A stretch of 64,000 nt of DNA, from NCBI GenBank assembly GCA_024699855.1, contig JAMPIQ010000002.1, positions 10,106,001 through 10,170,000 on the forward strand, read 5' to 3'. Both the position numbers and the translations under genes were made by a program. Source of the stretch: Aphelenchoides besseyi. Its lineage: Eukaryota > Nematoda > Chromadorea > Rhabditida > Aphelenchoididae. Below the pieces are notes generated by a model. That model was not told the DNA's origin. It worked only from the letters and a program-made list of their open reading frames with translations, and did not search any database. Shown here piece after piece: positions 11,776 to 23,601 of the stretch. Numbering within the stretch: the stretch's first letter is position 1; each line of letters opens with the position of its first letter.

Positions 11776-13044
11776 ATGGAAGATGACTTGGTAGGCATAT
11801 GATCTTGTCATCATCATGAACTTGCTTCTTGCAGAAACAAAAACGCGAACAAGTGATGGCGAGCTTAACGTCGATTCGCGTTGGAAAAACAAAACTTTTG
11901 AAGATGTTGGCGAATCTAAAAGAAATGGAAGATCGTGGAGAAGTGGGTTGAATGGTTCCAACGATTCTTATTGTGTTTAGAACGTGGAAAAGTCGGTTAT
12001 TGTGAGTTTGGTTAACTCGTTCGATTCGTTGAGTCGTCAAGAGGAAGAGTACATTCAAGTGATTCGCAACATCATTCAACAGGGGGTCGTCAATTACGCA
12101 CAAGAAAATAAGAAGAAAGAAGAATCTCAGCAATCAGGTATTCGTTTACCAACCTACAGTTAGTAATTGACTTCAGAGAACCCAGATAGCGTCAAGAAGT
12201 TTATCGAAGAGGTGGACGAAATCGAACGCAATGCGATTGCCGCATCAGAGAAACACGACAATTTGCTCTCGACAATGCAACAACGATTGGAGAAAGTACG
12301 GGACTATTAGGAAAACTTTTGAAATCACTGAAATATTCACAGAAACGACTGCTTGATCAAATTCACAAGCTGGAAAGCGAAAAGAAAATGGAAGAAAGCG
12401 GATTACCGGAACAAGCCGAACTGGCACAACTTCAACGACAACGTACGTTTTTTGTGTAATGTCGATTGGAAGTCGCTGTTTCAGTGGTTAGTGAAAAGCT
12501 CTCCGTTGATCGGGCTCAAGAAGTTCGCAATCGATTACGTCAAGAAGCTTTCAAACGCGGTTACTTGCAAGCGAATGGAACGCCAACAGATTCCAAACCG
12601 GTAATTTGATTTCTATTTTGCAAATAATGATTAGTAATTTGAAGGAACCTCAAATGAACTCGTTCGATCGTGTTCCACCGTTGATGAAACAGGATGAAAG
12701 TTCTACCGAACCCTCGACAGCATCACAATCCGAGTATGAAGTCTTTTTTGTAACCGAACTAATTGCAGATTTCAGAGTCCACGAGAAGATTCAACGGCAT
12801 ATTGACCAAATTAAAAATCGACGGCAGCGTATCCGTGAATGTTATGCTCAAGCTCAAGAAATGATGAAACTCAATGAAACGTACACCAACGCAAAAAAAC
12901 GAGCAAGGTATGTTCTGATCGTATAACCTCAACGCGATGTCGATTTGTAGTGATCTCGAAAAAATTCAACAGAAACTGCAAGAAACCGCATTGGATGACC
13001 ACAAAACAATCACCGAACCAGCTGACGACAAATCGATTGAATAA
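11776..13044 (+). CDS. Coiled-coil protein of unknown function
   Basis: Nine exons (first 11776-11790, last 12951-13044) give 309 aa with a consistent frame. The chain is almost wholly charged helix with heptad-like spacing: residues 6-100 (QKREQVMASLTSIRVGKTKL, then SFDSLSRQEEEYIQVIRNII), 110-200, and 245-290 (IQRHIDQIKNRRQRIRECYA). A short Ser/Pro/Thr-rich linker lies near residues 205-240. There is no signal peptide or membrane segment, so it is likely a cytosolic or cytoskeletal structural subunit. The exact family was not recognised. Intron 6 must use the acceptor at 12644, because the nearer one at 12634 would bring an immediate stop. It is third in the closely spaced plus-strand trio, and AATAAA at 13119 follows. 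Confidence 0.8.
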
Positions 13045-13118
13045 GCGTTTCGCTTAGTGTTCATTTGCCAAACAAACGTTTTATCGCTTATTTTTGTATT
13101 CGTCTTTCACTCTTTTTT

Positions 13119-13124
13119 AATAAA
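13119..13124 (+). terminator. Polyadenylation signal AATAAA
   Basis: AATAAA 75 nt downstream of the coiled-coil gene stop, closing the three-gene cluster. Confidence 0.6.
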
Positions 13125-13259
13125 CTTGTTGCATTTACGACTTCCACTTTCCAATTAATTTGCCATCTAATTCGGAAAGCAGATATCGGGATCGGCAAAA
13201 GCGATCGGTTTGACCGCTTTATTACACTAATCGGAGGCGCCTGTCCAATCCCGACGCCA

Positions 13260-13553
13260 ATGACGAATGTACGCGAGATGCGCCTGTTCTCGTCCTTAAA
13301 CCGATTGCCGCCACAACTGACAGAACAGCCGTTCAGCTATTCCTGTGACTTGTTGTCGACCCCCGATCGCCAGATCTGCGACATCGTTTCTGGCCGTCGG
13401 TGCTGTTCAAGTCGTAAAGCAGTGCATATTCACGGACCGCCCAAACGAAGAAATCAGCGCAGCGGATTTGTTCACAACTTTGCAGCGTTTCTATTGATCG
13501 CCAGCATTTCGACTCGTTTGGACGTTTGGGTGATTTTAAGACAGAGACTCTAA
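13260..13553 (+). CDS. Possible small uncharacterised protein
   Basis: A single open frame of 97 codons starts at ATG 13260, downstream of the polyadenylation signal of the preceding gene. It contains a Cys-bearing middle part (CDLLSTPDRQICDIV, then GRRCC) and a hydrophobic stretch near the C-terminus (NFAAFLLIASIS). An AATAAA overlaps its stop codon. There is no recognised family and no intron, and the base composition is more GC-rich than surroundings, so chance openness is quite possible. Confidence 0.22.
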   Translation: MTNVREMRLFSSLNRLPPQLTEQPFSYSCDLLSTPDRQICDIVSGRRCCSSRKAVHIHGPPKRRNQRSGFVHNFAAFLLIASISTRLDVWVILRQRL

Positions 13554-14187
13554 TAAACTCTCTTTTTGCTTGTTATCGCTAATCAATTGTTTACTTATTT
13601 GGACATTGACCAATGGCTATCGAAGAGTCGTGGATTCCAATTCAAAAGTGAATTCTTGCCACTCACTGTCTTGAAGGTTTTAAAAGTGGGTGCATTGATT
13701 CGCTTACAATTGGATCTATGGAATCAGCTATTACTATAATGTATTCAGTCTCTGTTTAAAGATATTGCTTATGTACAAATCTTTTGATTCTGTTTTGTCA
13801 ATAAAACATTAAGTGTGTTTAGAATCTTTAACTGAAGTAACAAATGAGTCGTTGTTTTCCACAAGCATAGGTTTCATGGTTATGTGACAGAAACTTGTGA
13901 ATTCGCAAAAGAGTGAGTAGTACAACAAGTAAATGAGGGGGTTAGACTGACACAAACGTGAACGTACTTTCTAGACTTAACGCTCAAATATTGTCATGTA
14001 TATTTTGGAAACTAAAATATTCAAAACAATCCGCAATCCTGCTGCGTTGATACGCGCAATTCATTTACTGTGGAACGAGTTTTGCATCTTTACGTCTATT
14101 GCCTGCGTACGCTTCTTGTCTTCGAGATATGACCTGAAAATAAGGTAAAGCCAATGAACACAACATAAATAGACTTTACATTCTACA

Positions 14188-14967
14188 TTGTCATTAAAAA
14201 GACGACTGATAGCATTTGATTTTATGTTGTCTACGCTGTTCGTGATGCTGGGAGCGGTGTTTGGTTTAGTTCAACAGATGCGTTATCTGCTCAATCGTAC
14301 TCACACTTCCGAATCGGTTTTCGAAGATCGTTTGAGTTCGTTCCCGTTGTTGCAAATTTTGTTTTGTCCAAATTTACAGCGGTATTTAAGTGTTTGTTTC
14401 ACTGAAAATTAACTCTGTAGAGAACGATCATTTCCAACTATCGAAATTTGTAACAACAACGAGTCATTAATCTCGCCATTTGCTTGGGGTTCATACATTG
14501 AAAGGTAGCGAGAGAGGTCAAATACGAAGATAACTCGGCTTTAGATGCTCGTTTACCATCGACTATGTGGTTTTCGATTGCAGCTTTTCGTGTGTTTGGA
14601 GCATTTTTGGGGATTGCGTGCGGGTTAGAGCAACTTCAATTGACAACTCTTCAACGATCAATCAGTTCACAACACCAGAAAGAAGTAGTTTTGAGCTGAG
14701 AGTGTTCAAGTAATTTCAAAAGTTTTAGCGTGTGTCGGGGTCTGTCAAGAGGTTTTTGGTTTTGAATTCACAGCGACAATCGTTAATGTCAGTCAATTGG
14801 GGCAGGCAATCAGAACCAAATTTCTGGAACTTTAACATGAAATCTTTAAGGTCCGGATTCTGCCGTTCACCACCTTATTTCCCACTCATATTCCAGCAAT
14901 CTCAACACCTTCGTTTTCTATGAAACAGGGGAAAATGGTAGCGTTTGATGTCGAGTGGATTTCGAAT
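14188..14967 (+). CDS. DEG/ENaC (amiloride-sensitive) channel subunit, N-terminal exons
   Basis: Phase-consistent exons are about 14188-14381, 14421-14504, 14545-14684, 14729-14787 and 14851-14967. The first encodes a hydrophobic helix (STLFVMLGAVFGLVQQMRYL) fitting TM1. The next has the family post-TM1 motif SFPTIEICNNNE. Then come VVFDCSFS and IFGDCVRV (the C..GNC region), and VRILPF followed by SFSMKQGKMVAFDVEWISN. These follow the order of degenerin extracellular domains. The family forms trimeric sodium channels in the plasma membrane. The N-terminal cytoplasmic exon and the middle Cys-rich part are not resolved. Frame-open blocks at about 15065-15150, 15262-15462 and 15506-15650 may continue it, but I could not phase them. 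The matching TM2 exon is at 21143-21342. Confidence 0.6.
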
Positions 14968-17674
14968 GTAAGTGATTTCGATGCTCTTTGTTTTAATTTG
15001 TAATTACCGCGATTTCGAATTGGTCACGGGAATAAAGTGTGATTTGACACAGATAGAAATCTTAATCCGCTCAACTATTGCACAACCACCGCGCCAACTC
15101 TGAAACACCGGAAGCTGGAAGCCTTTTTGCTAAAACTTGAGTATTGCCCTTTGCAGTCAACTGTTTTGTATTCGGATTAGACAACCTTGTGAAGCCAATT
15201 CATAAGGACCACTAATTTTTCCGACGCACATTTGTCTCGATTTCGTTATGAAATTTCGTAGGTCGTAAACAAGACTTCACGGCCAAAGTAATCTTTGTAA
15301 ACATTGTACCGTACAGAAGTCGAGGCCTCTCAAATTCTAATTTGACCTCCATATTGCAGATGGATAAGACAGAACAAGAAACGAAATTGGAACTTTGTAT
15401 TTGGAATACAACAGAGAAGTTGAGTAGAGCAGCCAACTGCAACGGAAATATCTATAGCAAGTAATTCTCACTTTTGAATGCACGACACCAACAGACTTTA
15501 GGACAGATCGACAGTTTCAACTAGAAACCAAAACTTTGTTTTTGCCCAGTTCTTGTTCGCTAGACGTTGTTAACGAGGGTGCGTCCAGCAAATTTCTTAG
15601 CAGATGTCAACATGAGTCGTTGGACTTACAATCAAGAGTTAGAAATTTCTTGTTGTAATTCAAAGTTCATTTTGTTAGTAATTTTTGATCATTATTTCGT
15701 TTGCAAACTTCTTGATATCTACTACAGACAAATGCGATTTGGCTCCTTATCAGCTTATTTCTGAAATTTGTTTATGAGTTCAGAAACTCGCTCATCGAGT
15801 AGAATTAAGCCAACAGAAAGAGCCGATGAACTGCAGATTTGCGAAATTATATTCGACTTTCATGTTTTGATATTTAGCAACAACCCAATGCATGGCACAG
15901 ATCGCTGATTTACAAACGGATAATATCGACGGCCCAACGATATTTGGTAACTCCCGCTACGCCACAAGCCATCACATAGCTTCGAGCAGGTACTTTCATT
16001 AGAAGCGGTAAACAAAGTACCGTCATTGTGACGAATGATGAGGTCATTTTGTTTTCAGCAGCACTATGATTGGTGGTTGCACGATACGAAACGCCGAAAA
16101 GATCTACGGTCTACGTAAAATTGTTGAAAGTGGAGAAGGATGGAGATTTCTCAGTAAGTGTCGAATGCACAGTTTTTGATTGCCATCAAATTCGTCTAAT
16201 CGGCAAAACTTGTTCTTGGTTGCTCTTCAGAGCTTCCGTAATTTCTGTAGGTGTCAATTAGAGAGTCTAGAATACGCGCGAGTGAAAAGTGAAGTTATGG
16301 CAATGATATTTGCAGACACCAATTAAAGTTGACAGATTGCGGAAGTGCGCAGATTCATACGGACCTTGTTTGCGTCCTATTTCCTATTTAATCTCTGAAG
16401 TTCATGACAACATTTGAACTTACACCCAAGTTGTCATTTCTTCTTAAACTTTAAGGTCAAAGCAATTAGAAATTGTACGTACAAATTCGTGATGTTCACG
16501 TGAGAATACGAACAAGAGCATTTCAACTGACCGTAGTAAAAACTTTCTAGCTGATTATAAGCTTAACCACGATGCCCTTTTTATATTTTCGTACCAGGCC
16601 CACAGCGTAGCCAACGAATTAACTCAGTGCAATTGGACTTGTTTACAAGCTCATGCCGGCACGGAAATAGGAACATCGGATACTCAAATCTGAATCAAAA
16701 GAACAACAAACGTTCCTCCGCGAAAAAATAATTGGTCAACTCGATATCTAATTGAATGACACGAACATTAACGTTGATTATCTTTCTGTTAGTTTTTGAT
16801 ATGGAAACTTGGAATCAAACATCAATAGAAAGTTATTTGTTCCTTTGGCATAATCGAATCTTGGTTTGGAAATTTGTTATTTGCGTATCTTCTTTGGTTT
16901 ATGATCCCGAAAAAGAAGATACTCGGATAATGGTCTTCGACCAAACCTCCACGTCACAAGTTCAAATTCAGCGTTTAGAGACGTCTTTCGCTTAGACTAC
17001 CACATAGTAAAAAGGAGGTTCTCGAATGAAGCGTATTCTAATGCTCAAACCGTCTGTCAAACGCAGAAGATCGGCTTTGTGTAAACATCAAATGCACAGC
17101 GATAGTAAATGTGCTTTCCGAGCACTAATCGTGGAAGATCATTAATCAAAAATTATCAAAATTGTTTCGAAAAATTTGTTTACACTTCTTTTGAATATCC
17201 GTTCCACAAAAATGTGTCTTCGAGTTTATTGTTCGTAACAATGGCTATCATATAATGGAATAGCTTTATGACTTAACACAACGATTGAACATACATGAAA
17301 ATTGAAATACCAGCTAACTGTCATATCACATAAACCCAAATAGAAGGTAAAGAATGGGAAAGAAATGGAGTATACAACTGACATGTTTTTGTATTCATCA
17401 GACATTACCCGTACAAGGCAATACCGTACATGTACAAGTCGGTTTTTAAATGCCCAAATTCTGAGTTTTCACGTTAGTACAAAGCCAAAAGGTTTGGCGC
17501 ATTCTGAAGACCAATTTGTATCATGCAAGCAAATGGAATGTTTCGAATTACGTTTACATTACTACCTATTGGTGCGCGAGCCTATTCGTCGCAACTACAC
17601 CAACTATTTGCGACCTTGAACGAAAGCATTGGCTAAAAAGAAGATGCACTAGACGTCAAAACTATTCGGGTGGT
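14968..17674. other. Region between DEG/ENaC ends, 5' portion; unresolved exons possible
   Basis: It contains several short plus-strand frame-open blocks next to AG acceptors. Examples are NLNPLNYCTTTAPTLKH near 15070, ELTQCNWTCLQAH near 16625, and FELRLHYYLLVREPIRR near 17540. Some resemble degenerin extracellular pieces. None could be joined to the flanking exons in phase, so no exon is called. Confidence 0.35.
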
Positions 17675-18247
17675 TTAGTCGCAACAAAAGACTTGAAGAT
17701 CTTGATCGTTGCAAGTACGCTGACAACATCGTTCAGTTAAAGATTCGTGCTCAACGAATGGATCTAAAACGGCGACAATTAGTCGAAGTTTCGGTTATTG
17801 CCACTTACTGCGCTTTGTTTTCGTCGATCCTTCTTCACCTCGTGGACGACCAACGCATCCGTTGCACAGTTTTTGAATGTACTTCAACAACACCAAACCG
17901 CAACGTCGCACGCCCTCACTTCGTTTTGCGTTGTTCGATATCACTTCATCGGAGTCATCGTCTTCTGTTTCAGTTGCTTGTGTATAGAAATCGAAGGCAC
18001 GCAAACGACGATTATCGCTGTGCCCGTTTGAAGCGCTACTTTCAAAATTCAAAGGCAAAACAATCATCGATCCAGCTGATTCATCATAAGGCAAAACCGT
18101 GGCGGTTTGAGGAATAGAAAGGGATTGGCGAAGAGAGTCGAGACGATTGTATCGTGCATCAACACTGTACGACAAGAGAATGACGAGAGTTAGTGACAAC
18201 GAGATCCACGATTCTCGTTTTGCTACAACTCGATGGGAGGGAATCAT
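17675..18247 (-). CDS. Insulin-like peptide precursor (nematode type, four disulfides)
   Basis: The two exons are 17809-18247 and 17675-17763 (175 aa), joined by a 45-nt intron. A signal peptide (WISLSLTLVILLSYSVDA) precedes a long propeptide to a KR site at residues 108-109. The B chain contains CGLVLLKYIQKLC (Cys116 and Cys128, exactly 11 residues apart as in insulin) plus an extra Cys131. A short linker ends in another KR (145-146). The A chain reads RCCQRTCNDQDLQVFCCD: CC, three residues, C, eight residues, C, plus an extra terminal Cys. The extra Cys in each chain matches the beta-type insulin class of C. elegans (for example DAF-28). It would be secreted and act on a DAF-2-type receptor (inference). 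It lies antisense between DEG/ENaC exons. The start is the only ATG before the signal sequence. Confidence 0.88.
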
Positions 18248-21142
18248 CGAGTTTTCTGTTTTAAAACTTCGCTCAACAAACGCAGTGTTTCGACGAGAAG
18301 AAGAAACGGAATCAGATCGACTGAAATAGAAGACACGTTATAAGAATCAACCAATAGCGTTAACTAACCTATAGATATTGAATTGAGACATTTCGAATTC
18401 AAAATCCAAAAATAGTTATAGAGAACGGAATTGTGTACTAAAACGACCGACTCGTTTGATTGCTAACTGTGAGACTGATGCTCTGGATTTCGGTTCTCGC
18501 GGCACCATGGCCAAGCACAAGACATGAACCAAAAATGGGCGGAGCGACCGCCTCCGGAGTTTCAACGCACGTGTAATTCGGCTTCTGCTGAAGACCACGT
18601 AGGTCAATAACCAGGGGCGCGAACGATAGAACTACCGTAGTTGGCTACGAAATGATATTTTGCAGTTATCCAACGATATCGTTTAACCGCAAGTAGTTGA
18701 CAATAATGTCAAGAACAAAGAGTTGAACGTGGTAGAGGAAATTGTACGATACAAAAGATCGTATTGTCAAATTTTGTAGAACGTTTATCGCACTAAAATA
18801 AACTCGATTGCATTAGAATTGGGTAATTTTAAACTCTCTGTGATGTGCAAAGATCGTATTTTCCATTGGATAGGTGGTTGACCTTTAACTTTGTCATTAC
18901 CAACATTGTTAAAAGACCGCATTTTTTGGATTCAATCTTCTCAGCCCAAATGAACATTTAGAGACACAAGAATACAACCACTCTAAAAACTGACATGTTG
19001 CTAAACGTACAACCTTTTGTTCTCCTACGCAAGCGTGTGAAGGCAAAAAGGAATTCAATTTGCAACTAAAAGGTCAATTTATTGCAATCTGAATCGACAC
19101 GATTCTGCCAAGTTCATTTGTTTTAGTTGCAAAATCAAAGTGCTATGAGCAAATCGGAAAGAATTCGATTAAACGAAATGTTTCGTAGCGAGAATCTTTC
19201 GGATATCTCCAAGCAAACTTTTAATCGACTATCTTAACTGACATTTTCAACTTGTATTCAAATGACCGAGTGGATGTTTGAACGTAAACACACAATCATT
19301 TGCCTGCGACAGTTCTAGAGCAACCTAAAGAATAAGCGTTAAATCTGTGGATTAACAAGTTGCGAAAGGACATTCGAATTTATTTTACGCCCGACTTGAG
19401 ACTCATAAGCCAAGCAATAAACCTAAAGATTGCGAATTCGCAGAAGATATTCGAATTGCGACATTTGATTTCGTACGAAGCCCAATACAATACTGATTGT
19501 CTTCTTTAATCTTAATCCCTAAAATGGTCTAAAGAATTTCCCGCCGGATGACGCTCGACCTTCGATTTGTAGACGATTAGTGAACAAACTGTAGTTCTAG
19601 TAGCTACCGTATATGGTTCAATCCGGCTTCTTTTGTTAACAGCAAACAAACTTCAGTTTCCAATCTGTTGAATTTTACACTAAAGTCGTGAACGTTTTTT
19701 TTATTAATCCCGATTCTACTTTAATTTTAATTGATATCTTCGTAGTCATGCAAAAAACAGAAATGAAGTTTGTCACGTATATTTTCGTTCGTGGTGTACG
19801 GTGTCTTGGAGCGTCTATTTTCAGGACCATGTTCTCATGAACTTCGAGTAAAATTTGCAGGTAGTTTGATTGTCGCAATTTCTTTGCACAAAACTGTAGC
19901 TCATTGACACGACCATTTTTAACATCGACAAACAGAAAACTGGGAATTTGTGTTGTGCGTTCAGTAATCTCGCTTATTCTGCACTTTTCCTGTTAATCAT
20001 GGGATTCTGCAATTAGCAACTTAACGGAAGCACTTCAATGTTACAATTTGAATGGAAAATTAGAGGGCTATTTCTTTCTTGGACTTGGAAGTTGATCGTT
20101 GGACTATGAACAGATCTTGTCGTTGAAATTTTAACAAACCTACTTAATGATATACCTTGTATCTTGGTTTGTTTCCGACAAGTTACCCACAAATAGCTAT
20201 CGAGTAGATAGCCGAACCCAAATTTGGAAGATTGCATCAGAAATTGACCTTCAATCCATGGACCCAAATTCGTTCTTTGAGAACCCAAGATATATAACAA
20301 ACGTCGATAGAACACGTGGCTCTGTGTAATAACATGCAATTTAAAAATGAACCCGATTACCGAATGAGCAGAAATTTTCAACGAGTGCGTCAAACTCTAC
20401 GTCATTTCACGCTAATTGCGCTCTGCACGTGGACAGTTATGGTATTAGCAATAGCAGACAGACTTTGCAAAGAAACCTGCAGATTTTATCTTCTTTGAAC
20501 TCAACTGACTACGTAGTTTCTGTTCAAATCCGCCAATCTCCGGAGTTCTTGCTAATGTTGCAGTTTGCAAAAGCTCGTTAGAAATTTGTTTGACCAATCG
20601 ATTATCTCGGCAACATCATTTCAACAACTGCAATCTTTTAAAATGTGCATTTTCTGAACATGTTTGCTAACGGACTTCAACGGAATACACTTTTCGGTTG
20701 TTTCGGCGAATTGCACTTTGGATTAAGAATTTCGATTAAAGTTCGACAGTCGACTTCCGACTAATCGGAACTCGATATAAAAAATATGGTAACAGTTAGC
20801 TGGGGACAAAAACATTCTTCCTGTCGCGGATTTCATTTCGAGAATCCGTCCGTAGATGTTGGACGGTAACGAGTTTTTGTCCTCGGGCTCTACCACGGCA
20901 AAATAATCAAAACAATTTTCAAGTCCAAGATTTTCTACCCAATTGTCCTTAAGGTTAACACGCAACTAAGCAGCGGACAGAATTTTGTGGAAACCGCCGG
21001 TAGTTAGAATTCACGGAGCTACGAACTGTCGGGTTTCGTTTTGCAAACGCGGAAGGTAGAACCGAACCGTGACGACAACCCACTAGATCACAGATTAGAA
21101 CTTTCGTTTGAAATGGAAACATTCTCACGATTCTGTCTTCAG
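18248..21142. other. Region between insulin-like gene and DEG/ENaC terminal exon
   Basis: Mostly A/T-rich sequence with short ORFs on both strands, for example 20316-20498 (+) with a basic then hydrophobic stretch and 20723-20965 (-). None carries a recognisable family motif or clean splice framework. It probably contains the insulin-like promoter and, if the DEG/ENaC is one gene, its long introns. Confidence 0.4.
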
Positions 21143-21342
21143 GTGAACTTGGCGGCGTTTTGACGTTAACAGTCAGTTTTACGCTAATGAGCTTGTTTGA
21201 GACGTTGGCCTTCTTTTTCTCACGAAACGTCAGACGCGATGTCGATCGATACGAGATTGTCATTGAGGAACGACGCAATCCGCAAATTGTGGCTCCTTCA
21301 ATTTCCTTCTGTCAACGAACGCAAAAAACAGATGATGAATAG
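21143..21342 (+). CDS. DEG/ENaC channel subunit, terminal exon (TM2)
   Basis: A CTTCAG acceptor at 21142 opens a frame ending at TAG 21340-21342. It encodes ELGGVLTLTVSFTLMSLFE, then a hydrophobic run, then a charged cytoplasmic tail. The pattern GG.L.L..S...L.E is the conserved start of the second membrane segment of degenerin/ENaC channels, including the turn before the pore helix. AATAAA at 21399 fits the gene end. The required upstream phase is 1 (one base plus GT). The preceding exon (YxxL...LS) was not found, so it is uncertain whether this belongs to the exons at 14.2-15.0 kb. Confidence 0.6.
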
Positions 21343-22035
21343 ATTCCAGCAATGAAATTAACTATTCATTAAATTGCTTGTAATGTCAAGTTTCTTCAAA
21401 TAAAAATAACAAGATGGCAATCTGTCAAATTCTTCTTCTGTCTAATTTCAAACCCAAACGGTCAAAGTTCTTGGCATCGCATATTTGTATTCGGTGCCAC
21501 GTGAGGAAGGTCGATTTGTTTGTCTAATGAATTACTCGACACCATCATGTTAGAACATTTCCCGTTTTGTCTCACATCGGAAATTTGATGCCAAGTCGTC
21601 GGAGTGTGTCAACGTCAATATTGTACTTCGATGGTTGTTCCCAGGCGTTCATGAATACGGAGACAAACTGTCGGGTCGATTACGTAAACCGTAAGAATCA
21701 TATTCGCAGTGCAGTGTGTGTGAAATTGACCTGATGTTTCTGATAATAGAACAAAAACGAAATTCTGGATTGTGCTCGTTGAGTTACACTGCCGAATAGA
21801 TGACGATAAGCATAAACAGATCGTTGCAATAGCCGAAGAAAACTTTACATCAATACTCAAGTTCAATTTACGTAAACAGAACGATAGTCGCAAAATTCAG
21901 CTTTGAGTTCGCGCCGATATTGTGATCTTGACACGATCATGAGTGTACAGCGGAGGGCAGTTGACCGACGATCGTTCGAGTTGTTTTTCTTCGCTATTTC
22001 ATTCGACTGTTTTTCTCGTATCGACGATCATCACC
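21343..22035. other. Intergenic, 3'UTR of DEG/ENaC exon and sulfotransferase upstream region
   Basis: Contains AATAAA at 21399-21404. The remainder is A/T-rich with no supported gene. Confidence 0.55.
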
Positions 22036-23078
22036 ATGAGTTTGGACGTCCTGAAAGACATTTCTTCATTGCAAGAAAAGTACTTCTTCCGCATTCCGTA
22101 CGCGCATATCATCGCCGATTACGTGTGGCCGGGACTGGTGATGTCGCCAGAACGAGTGATCGACATTCGAAATATGAAATTCACCGCCGACGACATTCTA
22201 ATCGCCTCTTATCCGAAATCAGGTACTTCGTTTTCTCGTATTTTTTTCATTGTCCGAATGTTCAGGTACCACTTGGATGTGTGAGCTCATTTCGGCTTTG
22301 GCGTATCGCGGCGACACGGACGCCGTTCGAAAAGTTCGACAGGACGAGCGCTGCAATTGGATTGAATTAGAGCAGAACTATTGGTGGGTTCGTGCCTTCT
22401 ACAAGTACAACAAAGACCAAGCCGAAAAAGACGGATCGGCGAATCGACGTCGTGTATTCTTCACTCATCTTCCATTGGAACTGTTGCCCGAGTCGGCGTT
22501 GAACGGTGATTGTAAGATCGTCTATGTGGCTCGCAACCCGAAAGACAACGCGGTCAGCTTCTATCACTTTCATCGTATGACTCGTTTTCTCGGTCTTCAA
22601 CACAACATGTCGTGGAACGAGTTCTTTGCGCTTTACATGACCGGCAGTCGTAAGTTGAACTGAACACAAGAATCATTATAATACGTGAATTTCAGTTTAC
22701 TGCGGTTCGTGGTTCGAACACGTGCTCGGATTTTGGCGTTTTTCGCAAAAGAACGACAAAGTCTTGTTCTGCAAATTCGAAGACATGAAACAAGATCTGC
22801 GCGGTTCAGTCGATCGTATTGCCGACTTTTTGGAAATGAAAATGGAGCCGCCACTCATGGAGAAAGTCTACGAGCATTGTACGTTCGATTCGATGAAAAA
22901 GAACCCAATGGCCAATCGCAACAGCAACTACCTTTTTGATACGAACATCTGCAAATTTATGCGCAAAGGAATCGTCGGGGATTGGAAGAATTACTTCACA
23001 TTCACTCAGGACGAACTCTTTCAAGAAGAATACGAAAAACGCATGAAGGACACGGGTTTGGAGTTCCAATTCAAGTAG
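22036..23078 (+). CDS. Cytosolic sulfotransferase (SULT family)
   Basis: The three exons are 22036-22222, 22266-22649 and 22696-23078 (317 aa, the usual length). PAPS-binding motifs are all present: YPKSGTTWM (5'-phosphosulfate loop, about residues 59-67), VARNPKDNAVSFYHF (3'-phosphate site, about 150-164) and RKGIVGDWKNYF (about 280-291). FFTHLP carries the likely catalytic His. The enzyme transfers sulfate from PAPS to small hydroxyl or amine substrates in the cytosol. Substrate specificity cannot be read from the sequence. The start is the ATG at 22036 in good context (CACC before ATG); the frame is open further upstream, but those residues lie outside the family fold. Confidence 0.93.
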
Positions 23079-23601
23079 AAACGTTTACTCGATGAAGTAG
23101 ATCATGTTTTATTAATTCTAACGTCTGTATGATTACAATTCCTAAATGAACTCGTTCTTTCCATTGTTTTTAATTTACAAATGACTACCAAGTTTCTGAT
23201 TATCGAAGCAGTTACACTGTCGCATACAATCGACTGTAGGAATAGACAACACCGTCCATAGATCTATCGATACAGAAACCAAAAGATTCTACTCTTTTGA
23301 CTATCTTCACGCATCCTACTTCTGACAACCTTTGAATGCTGTTCGGAATAAAAGTGTTTGATAAGACATCCGGTTTGGTCTTCGAATGTCCGTGCGTCCT
23401 TGGAGACAAGAAAACGTCGCAAAATACGCGACACAAAAGAAACTATATATCATTCTTAGACTTCGAAATCGTTTGAATAATTCCATTCAAATTGTTTTTA
23501 GTCGCTTCAAATCACCTACGAGCACATTGAGCGTGTAAACGGTTTGTAGGTTCTAGATCTTGAGCTGTTGAGTAAACTGCGGAAAGGCAAATTGCCAATG
23601 A
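23079..23601. other. Intergenic, sulfotransferase 3' flank
   Basis: Two overlapping minus-strand frames are open at about 23212-23440 without recognisable product; nothing else was seen. Confidence 0.5.

Noticed and set aside
17365..17740. Plus-strand ORFs overlapping the insulin A-chain exon
   Set aside because: The 3' part is the reverse complement of the A-chain exon; the 5' part resembles a degenerin pre-TM2 segment only weakly and could not be spliced to the TM2 exon.
20723..20965. Minus-strand 80-residue ORF near 20.8 kb
   Set aside because: Plausible-looking chain but no start context, splice partner or family; the plus strand is also partly open.
23212..23440. Two overlapping minus-strand frames after the sulfotransferase
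   Set aside because: Both frames are open; neither has a family motif, and neither links to the small gene at 23602-23872, which has its own stop.
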